Source of the DNA: Actinomycetota bacterium
GTDB lineage: Bacteria; Actinomycetota; Actinomycetes; Actinomycetales; Microbacteriaceae
Direction: 5' to 3'
Assembly: GCA_013297625.1 (NCBI GenBank)
Contig: JAAFHT010000002.1
Span: forward strand, 1-51,193
Length of the DNA: 51,193 nt
A program made the translations under genes and the position numbers. The notes beneath the pieces are model-generated. The model saw nothing but the letters and a program-made list of their open reading frames with translations. It searched no databases and was not told where the DNA came from. Position 1 is the stretch's first letter. Each line of letters opens with the position of its first letter. This document shows positions 14,684 through 23,081 of this stretch, piece by piece.

Positions 14684-17179
14684 ATGTTCGAACGGTTTAC
14701 CGACCGCGCCCGTCGCGTGGTGGTCTTGGCGCAAGAAGAAGCCAAGATGCTCAACCACAACTACATCGGCACTGAGCACATTCTCTTGGGCCTCATTCAC
14801 GAGGGCGAGGGTGTTGCTGCGAAGGCGCTCGAGTCGCTGAGCATCTCGCTCGACGCCGTGCGCGAGCAAGTGCAAGACATCATCGGCCAGGGTCAGCAGC
14901 AGCCGACCGGTCACATTCCCTTTACGCCGCGTGCCAAGAAGGTGCTCGAGCTGAGCTTGCGTGAAGCCCTGCAACTCGGCCACAACTACATCGGCACCGA
15001 GCACATCCTTCTCGGCCTCATTCGCGAGGGCGAGGGCGTTGCCGCGCAGGTGCTCGTGAAGCTCGGCGCCGACCTCAACCGCGTGCGTCAGCAGGTCATT
15101 CAGCTGCTGAGTGGCTACCAGGGCAAAGAGGCCGTCGCCGTGGGTGGCGACAGCCCGAGCCCTGACAAGGGCTCGCAGGTGCTCGACCAGTTCGGCCGCA
15201 ACCTCACCGCCGCAGCGCGCGAGGGCAAGCTCGACCCGGTCATCGGGCGCGAGAAAGAGGCCGAGCGCGTCATGCAGATTCTGTCGCGCCGCTCGAAGAA
15301 CAACCCTGTGCTGATCGGTGAGCCCGGCGTCGGCAAGACCGCTGTTGTCGAAGGCCTCGCCCAGGCGATCGTCAAGGGCGAGGTGCCCGAGACGCTCAAA
15401 GACAAGCAGCTCTACTCGCTCGACCTCGGCTCGCTCATCGCGGGTAGCCGCTACCGCGGTGACTTCGAAGAGCGCCTCAAGAAGGTCACGAAAGAGATCC
15501 GCACCCGCGGCGACATCATCGTGTTCATCGATGAGATCCACACGCTCGTGGGCGCGGGCGCTGCCGAAGGCGCGATCGATGCGGCGAGCATCCTGAAGCC
15601 GCTGTTGGCGCGTGGCGAACTGCAGACCATCGGTGCGACCACTCTTGACGAGTACCGCAAGCACTTTGAGAAGGATGCTGCGCTCGAGCGCCGCTTCCAG
15701 CCGGTGATGGTCAACGAGCCCTCGCTGCCGCACTCGATCAACATCTTGAAGGGGCTTCGCGACAAGTACGAGGCCTTCCACAAGGTGTCGATCACCGATG
15801 GCGCGATCGTCGCCGCGGTGAACCTGGCCGACCGCTACGTGCAAGACCGCTTCTTGCCCGACAAGGCCATCGACCTGATCGATGAGGCCGGCGCGCGCTT
15901 GCGCCTGTCGATTCTGTCGGCGCCGCCCGAGCTGCGCGAGTTCGACGAGAAGATCGCCGGCGTGCGCACCGAGAAAGAACTGGCGATCGAGAACCAAGAC
16001 TTCGAGAAGGCCGCGAGCCTGCGGGATGACGAGAAGAAGCTGCTCGGTGAGCGTCTTCGCCTCGAGAAGCAGTGGCGCGCCGGAGAGGTTGCCGCGAGCG
16101 GCACCGTCGACGAGGGCGTTATTGCCGAGGTGCTCGCGCAGGCCACGGGTATTCCCGTGTTCAAGCTCACCGAAGAAGAGTCGAGCCGCCTCATCTTCAT
16201 GGAGAAGGCCCTGCACCAGCGGGTCATCGGCCAAGAAGAAGCGATCTCGGTGCTCGCCAAGACGATTCGTCGCACGCGCGCGGGCCTGAAAGACCCGAAG
16301 CGCCCGAGCGGCTCGTTCATCTTCGCCGGCCCCACGGGTGTCGGAAAGACCGAGCTCGCCAAGGCGCTCGCCGAGTTCCTCTTCGACGACGAGGGCGCGC
16401 TCATCGCGCTCGACATGTCGGAGTACGGCGAGAAGCACACCGTCTCGCGTCTCTTCGGTGCCCCTCCCGGGTTCGTCGGATTCGAAGAGGGCGGCCAGCT
16501 CACCGAGAAGGTGCGGCGCAAGCCGTTTAGCGTCGTGCTCTTCGACGAGATCGAGAAGGCGCACCCCGACATCTTCAACTCGCTGTTGCAGGTGCTCGAA
16601 GAGGGTCGCCTGACCGACGGTCAGGGTCGCGTCGTCGACTTCAAGAACACGGTCATCATCATGACTACCAACCTCGGCACGAAAGACATCACGGGTGGCC
16701 CCGTGGGCTTCACGCTCGAGGGCAACGCCGCGGCGTCGTACTCGGCCATGCGCGCGAAGGTCGTCGAAGAGCTCAAGAAGCACTTCAAGCCCGAGTTCTT
16801 GAACCGTGTTGACGAGACGATCGTCTTCCCGCAGCTCAACCAAGACGAGCTGCTGCAGATCGTCGACCTCTTCGTGAAGCGTTTGCGCGAGCGTCTGCTC
16901 GACCGCGACATGACGATCGAGGTGAGCGACCCGGCGAAGGCGCAGCTGATCAAGGTCGGTTGGGATCCCACGCTCGGTGCGCGCCCGTTGCGGCGAGCCG
17001 TGCAGCACGAGATCGAAGACGCCTTGAGCGAGCGCATCTTGCACGGTGAGCTCAACGCGGGCGACCACATCGCGGTCGACTTCGTTGACGGTGCGTTCAC
17101 GTTCGCCACGACGCGCAAAGAGCTTGCGGCCGTCGAGGCCGGCGCGGGAGCGTCGGCCGAACTGCCGCCCGTCGACTAA
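14684..17179 (+). CDS. clpC: ATP-dependent Clp protease ATPase subunit ClpC
   Basis: 831-residue Hsp100 unfoldase that feeds proteins to ClpP. Two N-terminal Clp_N repeats (both with [14 protein letters not shown], about residues 24-40 and 99-115) are followed by AAA module 1 (Walker A GEPGVGKT near residue 212, [12 protein letters not shown]), a UVR-like middle helix (about 430-460), AAA module 2 (GPTGVGKTE near 550, [10 protein letters not shown]) and the Clp D2-small domain. The ATG at 14684 has the ribosome binding site GAGGAGAG. A ClgR-like site lies upstream. Length and domains are normal for actinobacterial ClpC. Confidence 0.98.
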   Translation: MFERFTDRARRVVVLAQEEAKMLNHNYIGTEHILLGLIHEGEGVAAKALESLSISLDAVREQVQDIIGQGQQQPTGHIPFTPRAKKVLELSLREALQLGHNYIGTEHILLGLIREGEGVAAQVLVKLGADLNRVRQQVIQLLSGYQGKEAVAVGGDSPSPDKGSQVLDQFGRNLTAAAREGKLDPVIGREKEAERVMQILSRRSKNNPVLIGEPGVGKTAVVEGLAQAIVKGEVPETLKDKQLYSLDLGSLIAGSRYRGDFEERLKKVTKEIRTRGDIIVFIDEIHTLVGAGAAEGAIDAASILKPLLARGELQTIGATTLDEYRKHFEKDAALERRFQPVMVNEPSLPHSINILKGLRDKYEAFHKVSITDGAIVAAVNLADRYVQDRFLPDKAIDLIDEAGARLRLSILSAPPELREFDEKIAGVRTEKELAIENQDFEKAASLRDDEKKLLGERLRLEKQWRAGEVAASGTVDEGVIAEVLAQATGIPVFKLTEEESSRLIFMEKALHQRVIGQEEAISVLAKTIRRTRAGLKDPKRPSGSFIFAGPTGVGKTELAKALAEFLFDDEGALIALDMSEYGEKHTVSRLFGAPPGFVGFEEGGQLTEKVRRKPFSVVLFDEIEKAHPDIFNSLLQVLEEGRLTDGQGRVVDFKNTVIIMTTNLGTKDITGGPVGFTLEGNAAASYSAMRAKVVEELKKHFKPEFLNRVDETIVFPQLNQDELLQIVDLFVKRLRERLLDRDMTIEVSDPAKAQLIKVGWDPTLGARPLRRAVQHEIEDALSERILHGELNAGDHIAVDFVDGAFTFATTRKELAAVEAGAGASAELPPVD

Positions 17180-17186
17180 CGCGCGT

Positions 17187-17210
17187 CGAGCATCCGTCGA
17201 CGGATGCTCG
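17187..17210. terminator. Perfect hairpin after clpC
   Basis: CGAGCATCCG and CGGATGCTCG form a 10-bp stem around TCGA, starting 8 bases after the clpC stop. No T tract follows. Confidence 0.55.
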
Positions 17211-17220
17211 CACCCCGTCA

Positions 17221-17250
17221 GCGCCCCGGCCCGTCACACGGCCGGGGCGC
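17221..17250. terminator. Second GC-rich hairpin after clpC
   Basis: GCGCCCCGGCC and GGCCGGGGCGC form an 11-bp stem with an 8-base loop, followed by TTCGGC. Together with the hairpin at 17187-17210 this is a likely tandem terminator for clpC. Confidence 0.65.
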
Positions 17251-17270
17251 TTCGGCGTTCGCGTCGGCTC

Positions 17271-17276
17271 TAGGCT
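17271..17276 (+). promoter_or_regulatory. Leaderless -10 box of the DUF2207-like gene
   Basis: TAGGCT ends 6 nt before the GTG at 17283. Confidence 0.65.
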
Positions 17277-17282
17277 GGCGGG

Positions 17283-18149
17283 GTGACGCGATCGCCGAGC
17301 CACCCGCACCCGATCGTCGTGCAGTACCGCCCGCCGGAGGGTCTCTCGGTGGTCGAAGCGGCTGAACTGCTGCAGCAAAACTCGCGGGCGGTCGTGGCAC
17401 AACTGATCGATTTTGCTTCTCGGCGTATGGTGGTCATGGTGCCTGGCCCCAAGAGGCGCAGCTTTCGGTTGGTGCGCACCGCTCGAGCAGTGACGTCGGC
17501 GGCAGAAGAAGCGATTCTCGCGGCCGTGTTCGGCGACCAGGCGATGACCGGTGCTTCTGTCACGCTGACGCGGCATCGCAACGAAGGACTGAGTCGGCGG
17601 CTCGCCGATGCGCATCGCGGCATTGCTGCCTCACTCATCGAGCGAGGCCTGGTTGCCGAGCGCTCGTTCGCCTCTCGCCTCGCGCGGTTCTGGGATCCTC
17701 GGCCGGTTGCTCCGACCGATGAGGCCGCCCCCGTGCTCGCCCACCTGGAAGGGCTGCGCCAGTACATCGCGCTCGCCGAAGCCGATCGCATGCGAGTGCT
17801 TCTCGGCCCTGACTCGGCGATGGAGCGTCGTGACGAGAGTGGCGAGTCGACACTCGTCATCCACGAAAAGCTGCTCGGCTATGCGGTGCTATTCGGGCTC
17901 GAGAAGCAGTGGGCAGCCCGTATCGCTGCCGACTATGCCGCCGAGCGACCCGGCCGAGAGCCCGTAAACATCGACGGCCTTGCATGGGTTGACGCTGCCA
18001 TGTGGGAGGTCGTCACGACGAGTGCCGATCTGCAGATCGAAGGTCTCGATCTTTCCGCGCTCCCCGAGCTCCCCGAGGTCGACCTCGACCTCACCGTTGG
18101 AGCGGCCGACGTGCTCGACGGCCTCGGCGCGTTCTTCGGCGGTCTGTGA
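17283..18149 (+). CDS. Soluble DUF2207 C-terminal-like protein
   Basis: 288 residues. The N-terminal part (PIVVQYRPPEGLSVVEAAELL ... AQLIDFASRRMVVMV) and the segment EKLLGYAVLFGLEKQWAARI near residue 205 match the cytosolic C-terminal portion of DUF2207 proteins. Full-length members are about 550-650 residues and have a signal peptide, an extracellular beta domain and membrane helices; all of those are absent here. Between the two parts lies a winged-helix-like segment. The C-terminal tail is acidic. The GTG start directly after a leaderless promoter and the hydrophilic N-terminus suggest a genuine short cytosolic protein rather than a fragment. Function unknown. Confidence 0.7.
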   Translation: MTRSPSHPHPIVVQYRPPEGLSVVEAAELLQQNSRAVVAQLIDFASRRMVVMVPGPKRRSFRLVRTARAVTSAAEEAILAAVFGDQAMTGASVTLTRHRNEGLSRRLADAHRGIAASLIERGLVAERSFASRLARFWDPRPVAPTDEAAPVLAHLEGLRQYIALAEADRMRVLLGPDSAMERRDESGESTLVIHEKLLGYAVLFGLEKQWAARIAADYAAERPGREPVNIDGLAWVDAAMWEVVTTSADLQIEGLDLSALPELPEVDLDLTVGAADVLDGLGAFFGGL

Positions 18150-18163
18150 TGTTGCGCCGGCTC

Positions 18164-18169
18164 TAGGCT
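18164..18169 (+). promoter_or_regulatory. Leaderless -10 box of argA
   Basis: TAGGCT ends 6 nt before the GTG at 18176. Confidence 0.65.
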
Positions 18170-18175
18170 GGAAGC

Positions 18176-18691
18176 GTGACGAGCAACGGGTTTAGCGTGC
18201 GGCGCGCGCGCACGGCCGATGTGCGCGCGATCAAACAGCTCGTCGAGCCGCTCGTGCAGCAGGGCATTCTGCTCGGCAAAGAACTCGTCGTGTTCTTCGA
18301 GTCGCTGCAAGAGTTTCGCGTGGCCATTGACGATGCCACGGGCGAGGTGATCGGCTGCGGCGCCGTGCACGTGATCTGGGAAGACCTCGGCGAGATTCGC
18401 ACGCTTGCCGCGAGCGACGCGTGGCGTGGTCGTGGTGTGGGGCACGCTCTGCTCTCGAGCCTCGAGGATGACGCGCGCGAGCTCGGCCTACAGCGCCTGT
18501 TTTGCCTCACGTTTGAGGTCGAGTTCTTCGGCCGCCATGGCTTCGCGCCGGTCGATGAGCAACTACTGATCGACCCCGAGGTCTATGCCGAACTCGTGCG
18601 CTCGCCCGACGAGGGTGTCGCTGAGTTTCTCGACCTTTCGCGCGTCAAGCCCAACACTCTGGGCAACACGCGCATGCTCAAGGTTTTGTAG
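18176..18691 (+). CDS. argA: Amino-acid N-acetyltransferase (short-form N-acetylglutamate synthase)
   Basis: 171-residue GNAT enzyme acetylating glutamate with acetyl-CoA, the first step of arginine synthesis. It closely follows the mycobacterial ArgA pattern: VRRARTADVRAIKQLV at the start, GCGAVHVIWEDLGEIRTLA in the core, the acetyl-CoA loop WRGRGVGHALL, FFGRHGF, and the end VAEFLDLSRVKPNTLGNTRML. The short form lacks the amino-acid-kinase domain of E. coli ArgA. The transcript is probably leaderless. No other arg genes are in the window, so it acts as a separate unit. Confidence 0.93.
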   Translation: MTSNGFSVRRARTADVRAIKQLVEPLVQQGILLGKELVVFFESLQEFRVAIDDATGEVIGCGAVHVIWEDLGEIRTLAASDAWRGRGVGHALLSSLEDDARELGLQRLFCLTFEVEFFGRHGFAPVDEQLLIDPEVYAELVRSPDEGVAEFLDLSRVKPNTLGNTRMLKVL

Positions 18692-18752
18692 AGGTAGCTG
18701 AGCGTTCGGGCACACGCCGAGCGAGCATCCACCCGCCGCCCCCAACCGGCCC

Positions 18753-18758
18753 TACCCT
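18753..18758 (+). promoter_or_regulatory. Leaderless -10 box of the anchored secreted protein gene
   Basis: TACCCT ends 6 nt before the ATG at 18765. Confidence 0.6.
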
Positions 18759-18764
18759 GGCGAC

Positions 18765-19388
18765 ATGTCGACGATCCGTAATCCGGTCGGGCCGCTGCCG
18801 CCGCAGGTCTATTGGCGTCGACGGATCGTCGTGGGGATTGTCGCCCTCGCGGTCATCGTGATCATCGTGCTCATCATCGTGCGGCCCGGGGCGACTGAGC
18901 CGGCCGACCAGCCCACTCCCGAGCCCACCACGAGCGCGTCGGGCGAACCCGGCGCAAGTGGTGAAGAGACGACCGACGGTGAGATCGAGGCTTGCGCGGC
19001 ATCGCAAGTGACCGTCACCCCGGTGACCGACTCCAACTCCTACCCGGCAGGCCAGCAACCGTTGCTCTCGCTGACGCTGCTCAACACGGGAACAACGGCG
19101 TGTTCGATCCAGGCGGGATCGGACGCGCAGAGCTACGTCATCACCTCGGGCGACGACCGCATTTGGGCCTCGACCGACTGTCAAGAACCCGGCGTTGCCG
19201 CCGAGGCAACGCTCGAGCCCGGCGAGCCGCTCTCGACCACGCCCTTCGCGTGGAGCCGCACGCGCTCGAGCGCCGATGACTGCTCCGCCGAGCGCGACCC
19301 CGTCATCGCGGGCGGGGCGACCTACCGGCTCAGTGTGAGCGTCGGCGAGTTCACGAGCGCCGACGACCGCCCGTTCATCCTCAACTGA
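18765..19388 (+). CDS. Membrane-anchored extracytoplasmic protein
   Basis: 207 residues: a short cytosolic start with basic YWRRR, one membrane helix (about residues 25-45), a Pro/Thr/Ser/Glu-rich linker (about 46-75) and a beta-rich domain with four cysteines (EACAAS, TACSIQ, TDCQEP, DDCSAE) that probably forms two disulfides. It resembles the domain architecture of many actinobacterial hypothetical proteins with a DUF4232-like fold (phrases such as LTLLNTGTTAC), but I cannot assign the family firmly. Function unknown. Confidence 0.75.
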   Translation: MSTIRNPVGPLPPQVYWRRRIVVGIVALAVIVIIVLIIVRPGATEPADQPTPEPTTSASGEPGASGEETTDGEIEACAASQVTVTPVTDSNSYPAGQQPLLSLTLLNTGTTACSIQAGSDAQSYVITSGDDRIWASTDCQEPGVAAEATLEPGEPLSTTPFAWSRTRSSADDCSAERDPVIAGGATYRLSVSVGEFTSADDRPFILN

Positions 19389-19405
19389 GGCTCGCCCTCG
19401 CGGCG

Positions 19406-19411
19406 TAGGCT
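19406..19411 (+). promoter_or_regulatory. Leaderless -10 box
   Basis: TAGGCT ends 7 nt before the ATG at 19419. Confidence 0.6.
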
Positions 19412-19418
19412 GTTCGGG

Positions 19419-19880
19419 ATGCCCACCAACAGCCCGAAGAAACGCCCCGGTTCGTCGCAGCCGCGCCGCGCCGCCTCCGGCCACCTCGCGCCCCTGCCTC
19501 CCTCGAAACTTCCGCCCGAGCAAAGACTGGATGCTGCCCTCGAGCGCCAAGACGCCGCGGCCGTGGCGTTCGCTCTGCGCAACGACCACGTCATCGTGCC
19601 GCTGCTTGTGGTCGACGGCCCGGCTCAAGTGAGGGTGTTTCGGCGGGGCGAGGCCGATAAGTACATGCTGTTGCTCTTCTCGAGCCCGCAGACCTACATC
19701 GCGATGGTGCCCGACGAGCCCGAGCATCGCGTGCTGCCGTACGACCGTGCGACGCTCACCGAGTTTCTCGAGCAGAACATCGGCGTGCTCGAGGGCATCT
19801 GGTTCGACGTCGCGGGCCCGCACGCGATGCAAGCCGACCCGCACGACGTGCTCGAGGCGCTGCAGCTCGACTCCGACTAG
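19419..19880 (+). CDS. Small cytosolic protein, SseB-like
   Basis: 153 residues. A basic, Pro/Ser-rich N-terminal tail of about 35 residues precedes an alpha/beta domain with the pattern ERQDAAAVAFALRNDHVIVPLLVVDG ... MLLLFSSPQTYIAMVP. This resembles the SseB N-terminal-like domain found in many actinobacterial proteins of unknown role, but the match is by eye only. There are no membrane segments. The gene converges with radA across a long inverted repeat. Confidence 0.65.
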   Translation: MPTNSPKKRPGSSQPRRAASGHLAPLPPSKLPPEQRLDAALERQDAAAVAFALRNDHVIVPLLVVDGPAQVRVFRRGEADKYMLLLFSSPQTYIAMVPDEPEHRVLPYDRATLTEFLEQNIGVLEGIWFDVAGPHAMQADPHDVLEALQLDSD

Positions 19881-19881
19881 C

Positions 19882-19964
19882 GGCGCCGCGTTTGGCCGCA
19901 CCGGTCTCGTTTGTCTGCGAAAGTTCGGGCCCAAGCGTGACGTTTGGCCCCAAACGCGAGCGCC
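19882..19964. terminator. Inverted repeat between convergent genes (bidirectional terminator)
   Basis: GGCGCCGCGTTTGG at 19882-19895 pairs with CCAAACGCGAGCGCC at 19950-19964 with a single bulged base. The two arms fill the space between the stop of the plus-strand gene (19880) and the stop of radA (19964). The 54-base loop contains a further CGTTTGGCC copy. Confidence 0.6.
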
Positions 19965-21310
19965 TAGAACTCGGGTACGTCGAGCTTCTCGTCGTGCGCA
20001 CTCGCGAACGCGAGCCGCACGGCTTCGCGCAAGTGCAACGCTGAGGCGTCAATCACCGTGGTGTAGCCGAGGCGCGCGCCTTCGGCGGCTCGCTGCGGGG
20101 CGCCCGACACCGCGCGGATTTCGCCGGCGAGACTGATTTCTCCGATGGCGGCGAGGTGGGAGTCGAGAGCTTTCTCGCGGCGGGCGCTCGCGACGGCCAG
20201 CGCGATCGCGAGGTCGGCCGCGGGCTCGGTCAGCCGGATGCCGCCGACCGTCGACACGTAGACGTCGAACCCCGAGAGCGGCATTCCGCACCGACGCTCG
20301 AGCACGGCGAGCAGCATCGCGACGCGCGACGAGTCGACGCCGTTCACGACGCGGCGCGGCTGCGGAGCGTTGGAGGCGACGATGAGCGCTTGCACTTCGA
20401 CCGGCAGAGCGCGGCGACCCTCCATGGCGATGGCGATGCACGTGCCACTCACAGGCGTGGTCGAGCCCGAGCGAAACAGAATCGAGGGGTCGGCGACCTC
20501 GGCGATGCCGTCGCCCGTCATCTCGAAGCAGCCGACCTCGTCGGTGGGGCCGAAGCGGTTCTTGAGCGCCCGCACGAAGCGCAGTGCCGTTTGGCGGTCA
20601 CCCTCGAACTGGCACACGACGTCAACGAGGTGCTCGAGCAGGCGAGGGCCTGCAATAGTGCCGTCTTTCGTCACGTGGCCGACGAGCACGACGGGGATGT
20701 CGCGGTCTTTCGCCGCACGGATAAGGGTGGCCGCGACCTCCCGCACTTGCGAAACCCCGCCCGCGAGCCCATCGACGAGCGAGGAGGCGACGGTCTGCAC
20801 CGAGTCGACGATCACCAGCGCGGGCTGCACTTCGTCGATCTGGCCGAGGATCGTCGCGAGGTCGGTCTCTGAGGCGAGGTAGAGCTCGGGCGTGAGCGCA
20901 CCCGTGCGGCCCGCGCGCAGTCGCACTTGCGCCACCGACTCTTCGGCGCTCACGTAGAGCACGCGCTGACCGAGCTTGGCAGCGCGCGCGGCGACCTCGA
21001 GCAGCAGGGTCGACTTGCCGACCCCGGGTTCGCCCGACAGCAGAATGGCGGCGCCGGGCACGATGCCGCCGCCGAGCACGCGGTCGAACTCCGCGATGCC
21101 CGTGGGGGTGTGACTCTCGCCCCGCGGTTCGATCGACGTGATCGGGCGCGCGGCCCGACCATCGGCAACTCGGGCCGGCGCGGTGTGCCGCGTCGGCGCA
21201 TCCTTTTCGATGACGGTGCCCCACTGCTGGCACTCGCCGCAGCGGCCAGCCCACTTCAGCGTCGTCCAGCCGCACTCGGTGCAGACGAAGTTCGCGGTGG
21301 GCTTGGCCAT
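19964..21310 (-). CDS. radA: DNA repair protein RadA (Sms)
   Basis: 448-residue branch-migration ATPase in recombination. Domains in order: a C4 zinc finger (CTECGW and CGEC within the first 27 residues), a RecA-like core with Walker A GEPGVGKST (about residues 92-100), the RadA-specific motif KNRFG in ALKNRFGPTDEVG, and a C-terminal Lon-protease-like domain. The ATG at 21310 was chosen because the zinc finger begins just after it; the open frame upstream has no family resemblance. A TATTCT box lies 9 nt upstream, so the leader is very short. Confidence 0.96.
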   Translation of the reverse strand: MAKPTANFVCTECGWTTLKWAGRCGECQQWGTVIEKDAPTRHTAPARVADGRAARPITSIEPRGESHTPTGIAEFDRVLGGGIVPGAAILLSGEPGVGKSTLLLEVAARAAKLGQRVLYVSAEESVAQVRLRAGRTGALTPELYLASETDLATILGQIDEVQPALVIVDSVQTVASSLVDGLAGGVSQVREVAATLIRAAKDRDIPVVLVGHVTKDGTIAGPRLLEHLVDVVCQFEGDRQTALRFVRALKNRFGPTDEVGCFEMTGDGIAEVADPSILFRSGSTTPVSGTCIAIAMEGRRALPVEVQALIVASNAPQPRRVVNGVDSSRVAMLLAVLERRCGMPLSGFDVYVSTVGGIRLTEPAADLAIALAVASARREKALDSHLAAIGEISLAGEIRAVSGAPQRAAEGARLGYTTVIDASALHLREAVRLAFASAHDEKLDVPEF

Positions 21311-21319
21311 GGTGGCTTC

Positions 21320-21325
21320 AGAATA
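21320..21325 (-). promoter_or_regulatory. -10 box of radA, near-leaderless
   Basis: TATTCT on the minus strand lies 9 nt before the radA ATG at 21310, leaving room for a leader of only about 2-3 nt and no ribosome binding site. Confidence 0.5.
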
Positions 21326-21363
21326 CGCGGCACCACCGACGAGCAACGGCGGGCCGCGCACGA

Positions 21364-21738
21364 TCAGTCGGCGGGCACTTGCCGTTCGATTGGAACGGTG
21401 CGTTCGACGACGACATCGCCCGTGTGCGTGGTCGTCACGGTCTCGATCAACACGATCTCGACCTCGTGTTCGGCGATCGGATTGTGGCGTACGCCCCGCG
21501 GCACGACGAAGAACTCGCCCGGCGAGAGCACGACCTCGTCGCGGCCCTCTAGCTGAATGCGCAGTCGCCCCGAGATGACCCAGAAGAGCTCGTCTTCGTT
21601 CTCGTGGGCGTGCCACACGAACTCGCCGAGCAGCTTCGCAACCTTCACATACTGATCGTTGACCCGACCGATGATGCGGGGGGTCCAGTGCTCGGTGACC
21701 TTCGCGAGCTCAGCGGTTATCGTGACCGTGTCCATCAT
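21364..21738 (-). CDS. Single-domain cupin protein
   Basis: 124 residues forming a small cupin barrel: the metal-binding motif 1 is WHAHENEDELFWVISGRL (two His and Glu) and motif 2 is GEFFVVPRGVRHNPIAEHE. Such proteins are annotated as cupin-domain mannose-6-phosphate-isomerase-like, but no substrate can be inferred. Start codons GTG 21744, ATG 21738 and ATG 21735 are all in frame; I chose 21738. The promoter must lie in the space shared with the divergently transcribed tRNA gene. Confidence 0.85.
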   Translation of the reverse strand: MMDTVTITAELAKVTEHWTPRIIGRVNDQYVKVAKLLGEFVWHAHENEDELFWVISGRLRIQLEGRDEVVLSPGEFFVVPRGVRHNPIAEHEVEIVLIETVTTTHTGDVVVERTVPIERQVPAD

Positions 21739-21765
21739 TGCCACAGTCTCTCAGGTCGCCTGCGG

Positions 21766-21795
21766 TTCGACCCGCCCTCTCGCCTGTACTAAACT
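21766..21795 (+). promoter_or_regulatory. Promoter of tRNA-Ser
   Basis: TTCGAC (21766-21771) and TAAACT (21790-21795) are separated by 18 bases, and the mature tRNA 5' end is 7 nt further downstream. Confidence 0.6.
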
Positions 21796-21802
21796 CTTTC
21801 GC

Positions 21803-21893
21803 GGTGACGTGTCCGAGCGGCCGAAGGTGCAACTCTCGAAAAGTTGTGTGGGTGTTGAGCCCACCGTGGGTTCAAATCCCACCGTCACCGCCA
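21803..21893 (+). tRNA. tRNA-Ser (anticodon CGA)
   Basis: A full class II cloverleaf: acceptor stem GGTGACG pairs with CGTCACC, the anticodon stem CAACT/AGTTG encloses the loop CTCGAAA (anticodon CGA, reads UCG), a long variable arm (TGGGT...ACCCA-type pairing) follows, and the T loop is TTCAAAT. Discriminator G and an encoded CCA end the gene at 21893. It reads a serine codon that is very common in this GC-rich genome. A strong terminator follows 22 bases later. Confidence 0.96.
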
Positions 21894-21914
21894 GTGTCTG
21901 TGAGCAAGACCAAG

Positions 21915-21946
21915 AAAACCCCCGAGCGATTGCGCACGGGGGTTTT
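21915..21946 (+). terminator. Rho-independent terminator of tRNA-Ser
   Basis: AAAACCCCC pairs with GGGGGTTTT (9 bp) around a 14-base loop, followed by GTTGTTTCTC. It is the clearest intrinsic terminator in the window. Confidence 0.85.
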
Positions 21947-21989
21947 GTTGTTTCTCGGGCAACCCTTACCGCGAGCACGGCGCTCTCTC

Positions 21990-21995
21990 TAGACT
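21990..21995 (+). promoter_or_regulatory. -10 box of the SPFH operon
   Basis: TAGACT lies 33 nt before the GTG at 22029. Unlike most promoters here it leaves a short leader that carries a GGGAG ribosome binding site. Confidence 0.5.
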
Positions 21996-22028
21996 GACCT
22001 CACCCTCCACCCCGACGGGAGCCTGAAA

Positions 22029-23078
22029 GTGGCCGATATTCGCCGTGTCGCTTTCGTACGACACCTTCGCTCGATGCCCACCGTGCACGTTGTTCACTTG
22101 CGTCGCGGAAAGGTCGCCCACGAGGGTGTGGGTATCGCCTTCTACTTTCGCGCCCTGAACGCGGCGATCAGCGAGGTGCCGACGGCCGAGGCCGAGCTGC
22201 CCGCCGTCTTTCACGCCCGCACCTCAGACTTTCAAGACGTGACCATTCAGGTCACCGTGACCTATCGCTTCGACGACCCGAGTGTGGCCGCGCGCCGCAT
22301 CAACTTCGGCATCGACCCCTACACGGGGCAATGGCTCGGCGAGCCGCTCGACAAAGTTGCCGCGCGCATCACCGAGCTCGCTCAGCAATACGCGGTTGAG
22401 CACGTCGCCACGAGTGGCCTCGTCGACTTGCTCGCGAAGGGGCTCCCGACCGTGCGGCAAGCAATGGTCGACGGCCTCGTGCAAGACCAGCGTCTGGCCG
22501 AGACGTCGATCGTCGTGATCGGGGTGCGCGTGGTGAGCATCCGCCCCGTCGCCGATCTCGAGAAGGCGCTCGAAACCCCGCTGCGTGAGCAAGTGCAACA
22601 AGACGCCGATAAGGCCACCTACGAGCGGCGGGCCACCGCGGTCGAGCGCGAGCGCACGATCGCCGAGAACGAGCTGCAGTCACGCATCGAGCTCGCCAAG
22701 CGCGAAGAGTTGCTCGTGGCGCAAGAGGGCGCCAATGCCCAGAAGCGCGCGCTCGAGGCCGCGGCTGTCAAGCGCATCGAGACCGAGGCGAGCGCCGAGT
22801 CGACCCGCACCATCGGGTCGGCGCGCGCTGATGCCGAAGCCGCGCGCCTCGCGAGCTACGCCGGGGCCGATACCTCGCTGCTTCTCGCCCTCGCGGCCCA
22901 GAACGCGGCCGATCACTTGCCGTCGATCGGCACTATCAACCTCACGCCCGACGTCATCACGCAGGCCCTCAGCCGCCTGGGGGCGCCCGCAGCCGCATCG
23001 CCCGCTGTGACTCCGACGACGGATGCTGCGCCCCCGCCCGCGCCCCCCACCGAGTCCGCGGCTCCGCCCGAGAAGTAG
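22029..23078 (+). CDS. SPFH/Band 7 domain protein
   Basis: 349 residues. An SPFH domain spans about 25-210 (ITVQVTVTYRFDDP ... TSGLVDLLAKGLPTVRQAMVDGL) and is followed by an alanine- and glutamate-rich coiled coil (about 195-285, ADKATYERRATAVERERTIAENELQ) and a Pro/Ala-rich tail. There is no N-terminal membrane segment, so it is probably cytosolic or peripheral. The GTG at 22029 has GGGAG upstream. The next gene, an NAD-kinase-like protein, starts 3 bases after its stop, so the two are surely co-expressed. Role unknown; SPFH proteins scaffold membrane microdomains in other systems. Confidence 0.87.
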   Translation: MADIRRVAFVRHLRSMPTVHVVHLRRGKVAHEGVGIAFYFRALNAAISEVPTAEAELPAVFHARTSDFQDVTIQVTVTYRFDDPSVAARRINFGIDPYTGQWLGEPLDKVAARITELAQQYAVEHVATSGLVDLLAKGLPTVRQAMVDGLVQDQRLAETSIVVIGVRVVSIRPVADLEKALETPLREQVQQDADKATYERRATAVERERTIAENELQSRIELAKREELLVAQEGANAQKRALEAAAVKRIETEASAESTRTIGSARADAEAARLASYAGADTSLLLALAAQNAADHLPSIGTINLTPDVITQALSRLGAPAAASPAVTPTTDAAPPPAPPTESAAPPEK

Positions 23079-23081
23079 CTC

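Noticed and set aside
14606-17068. An 820-codon open frame on the minus strand opposite clpC
   Set aside because: It is the antisense image of clpC, an effect of very high third-position GC. It has no start signal and a low-complexity Arg/Leu/Glu/His composition, and the plus strand encodes an unmistakable ClpC.
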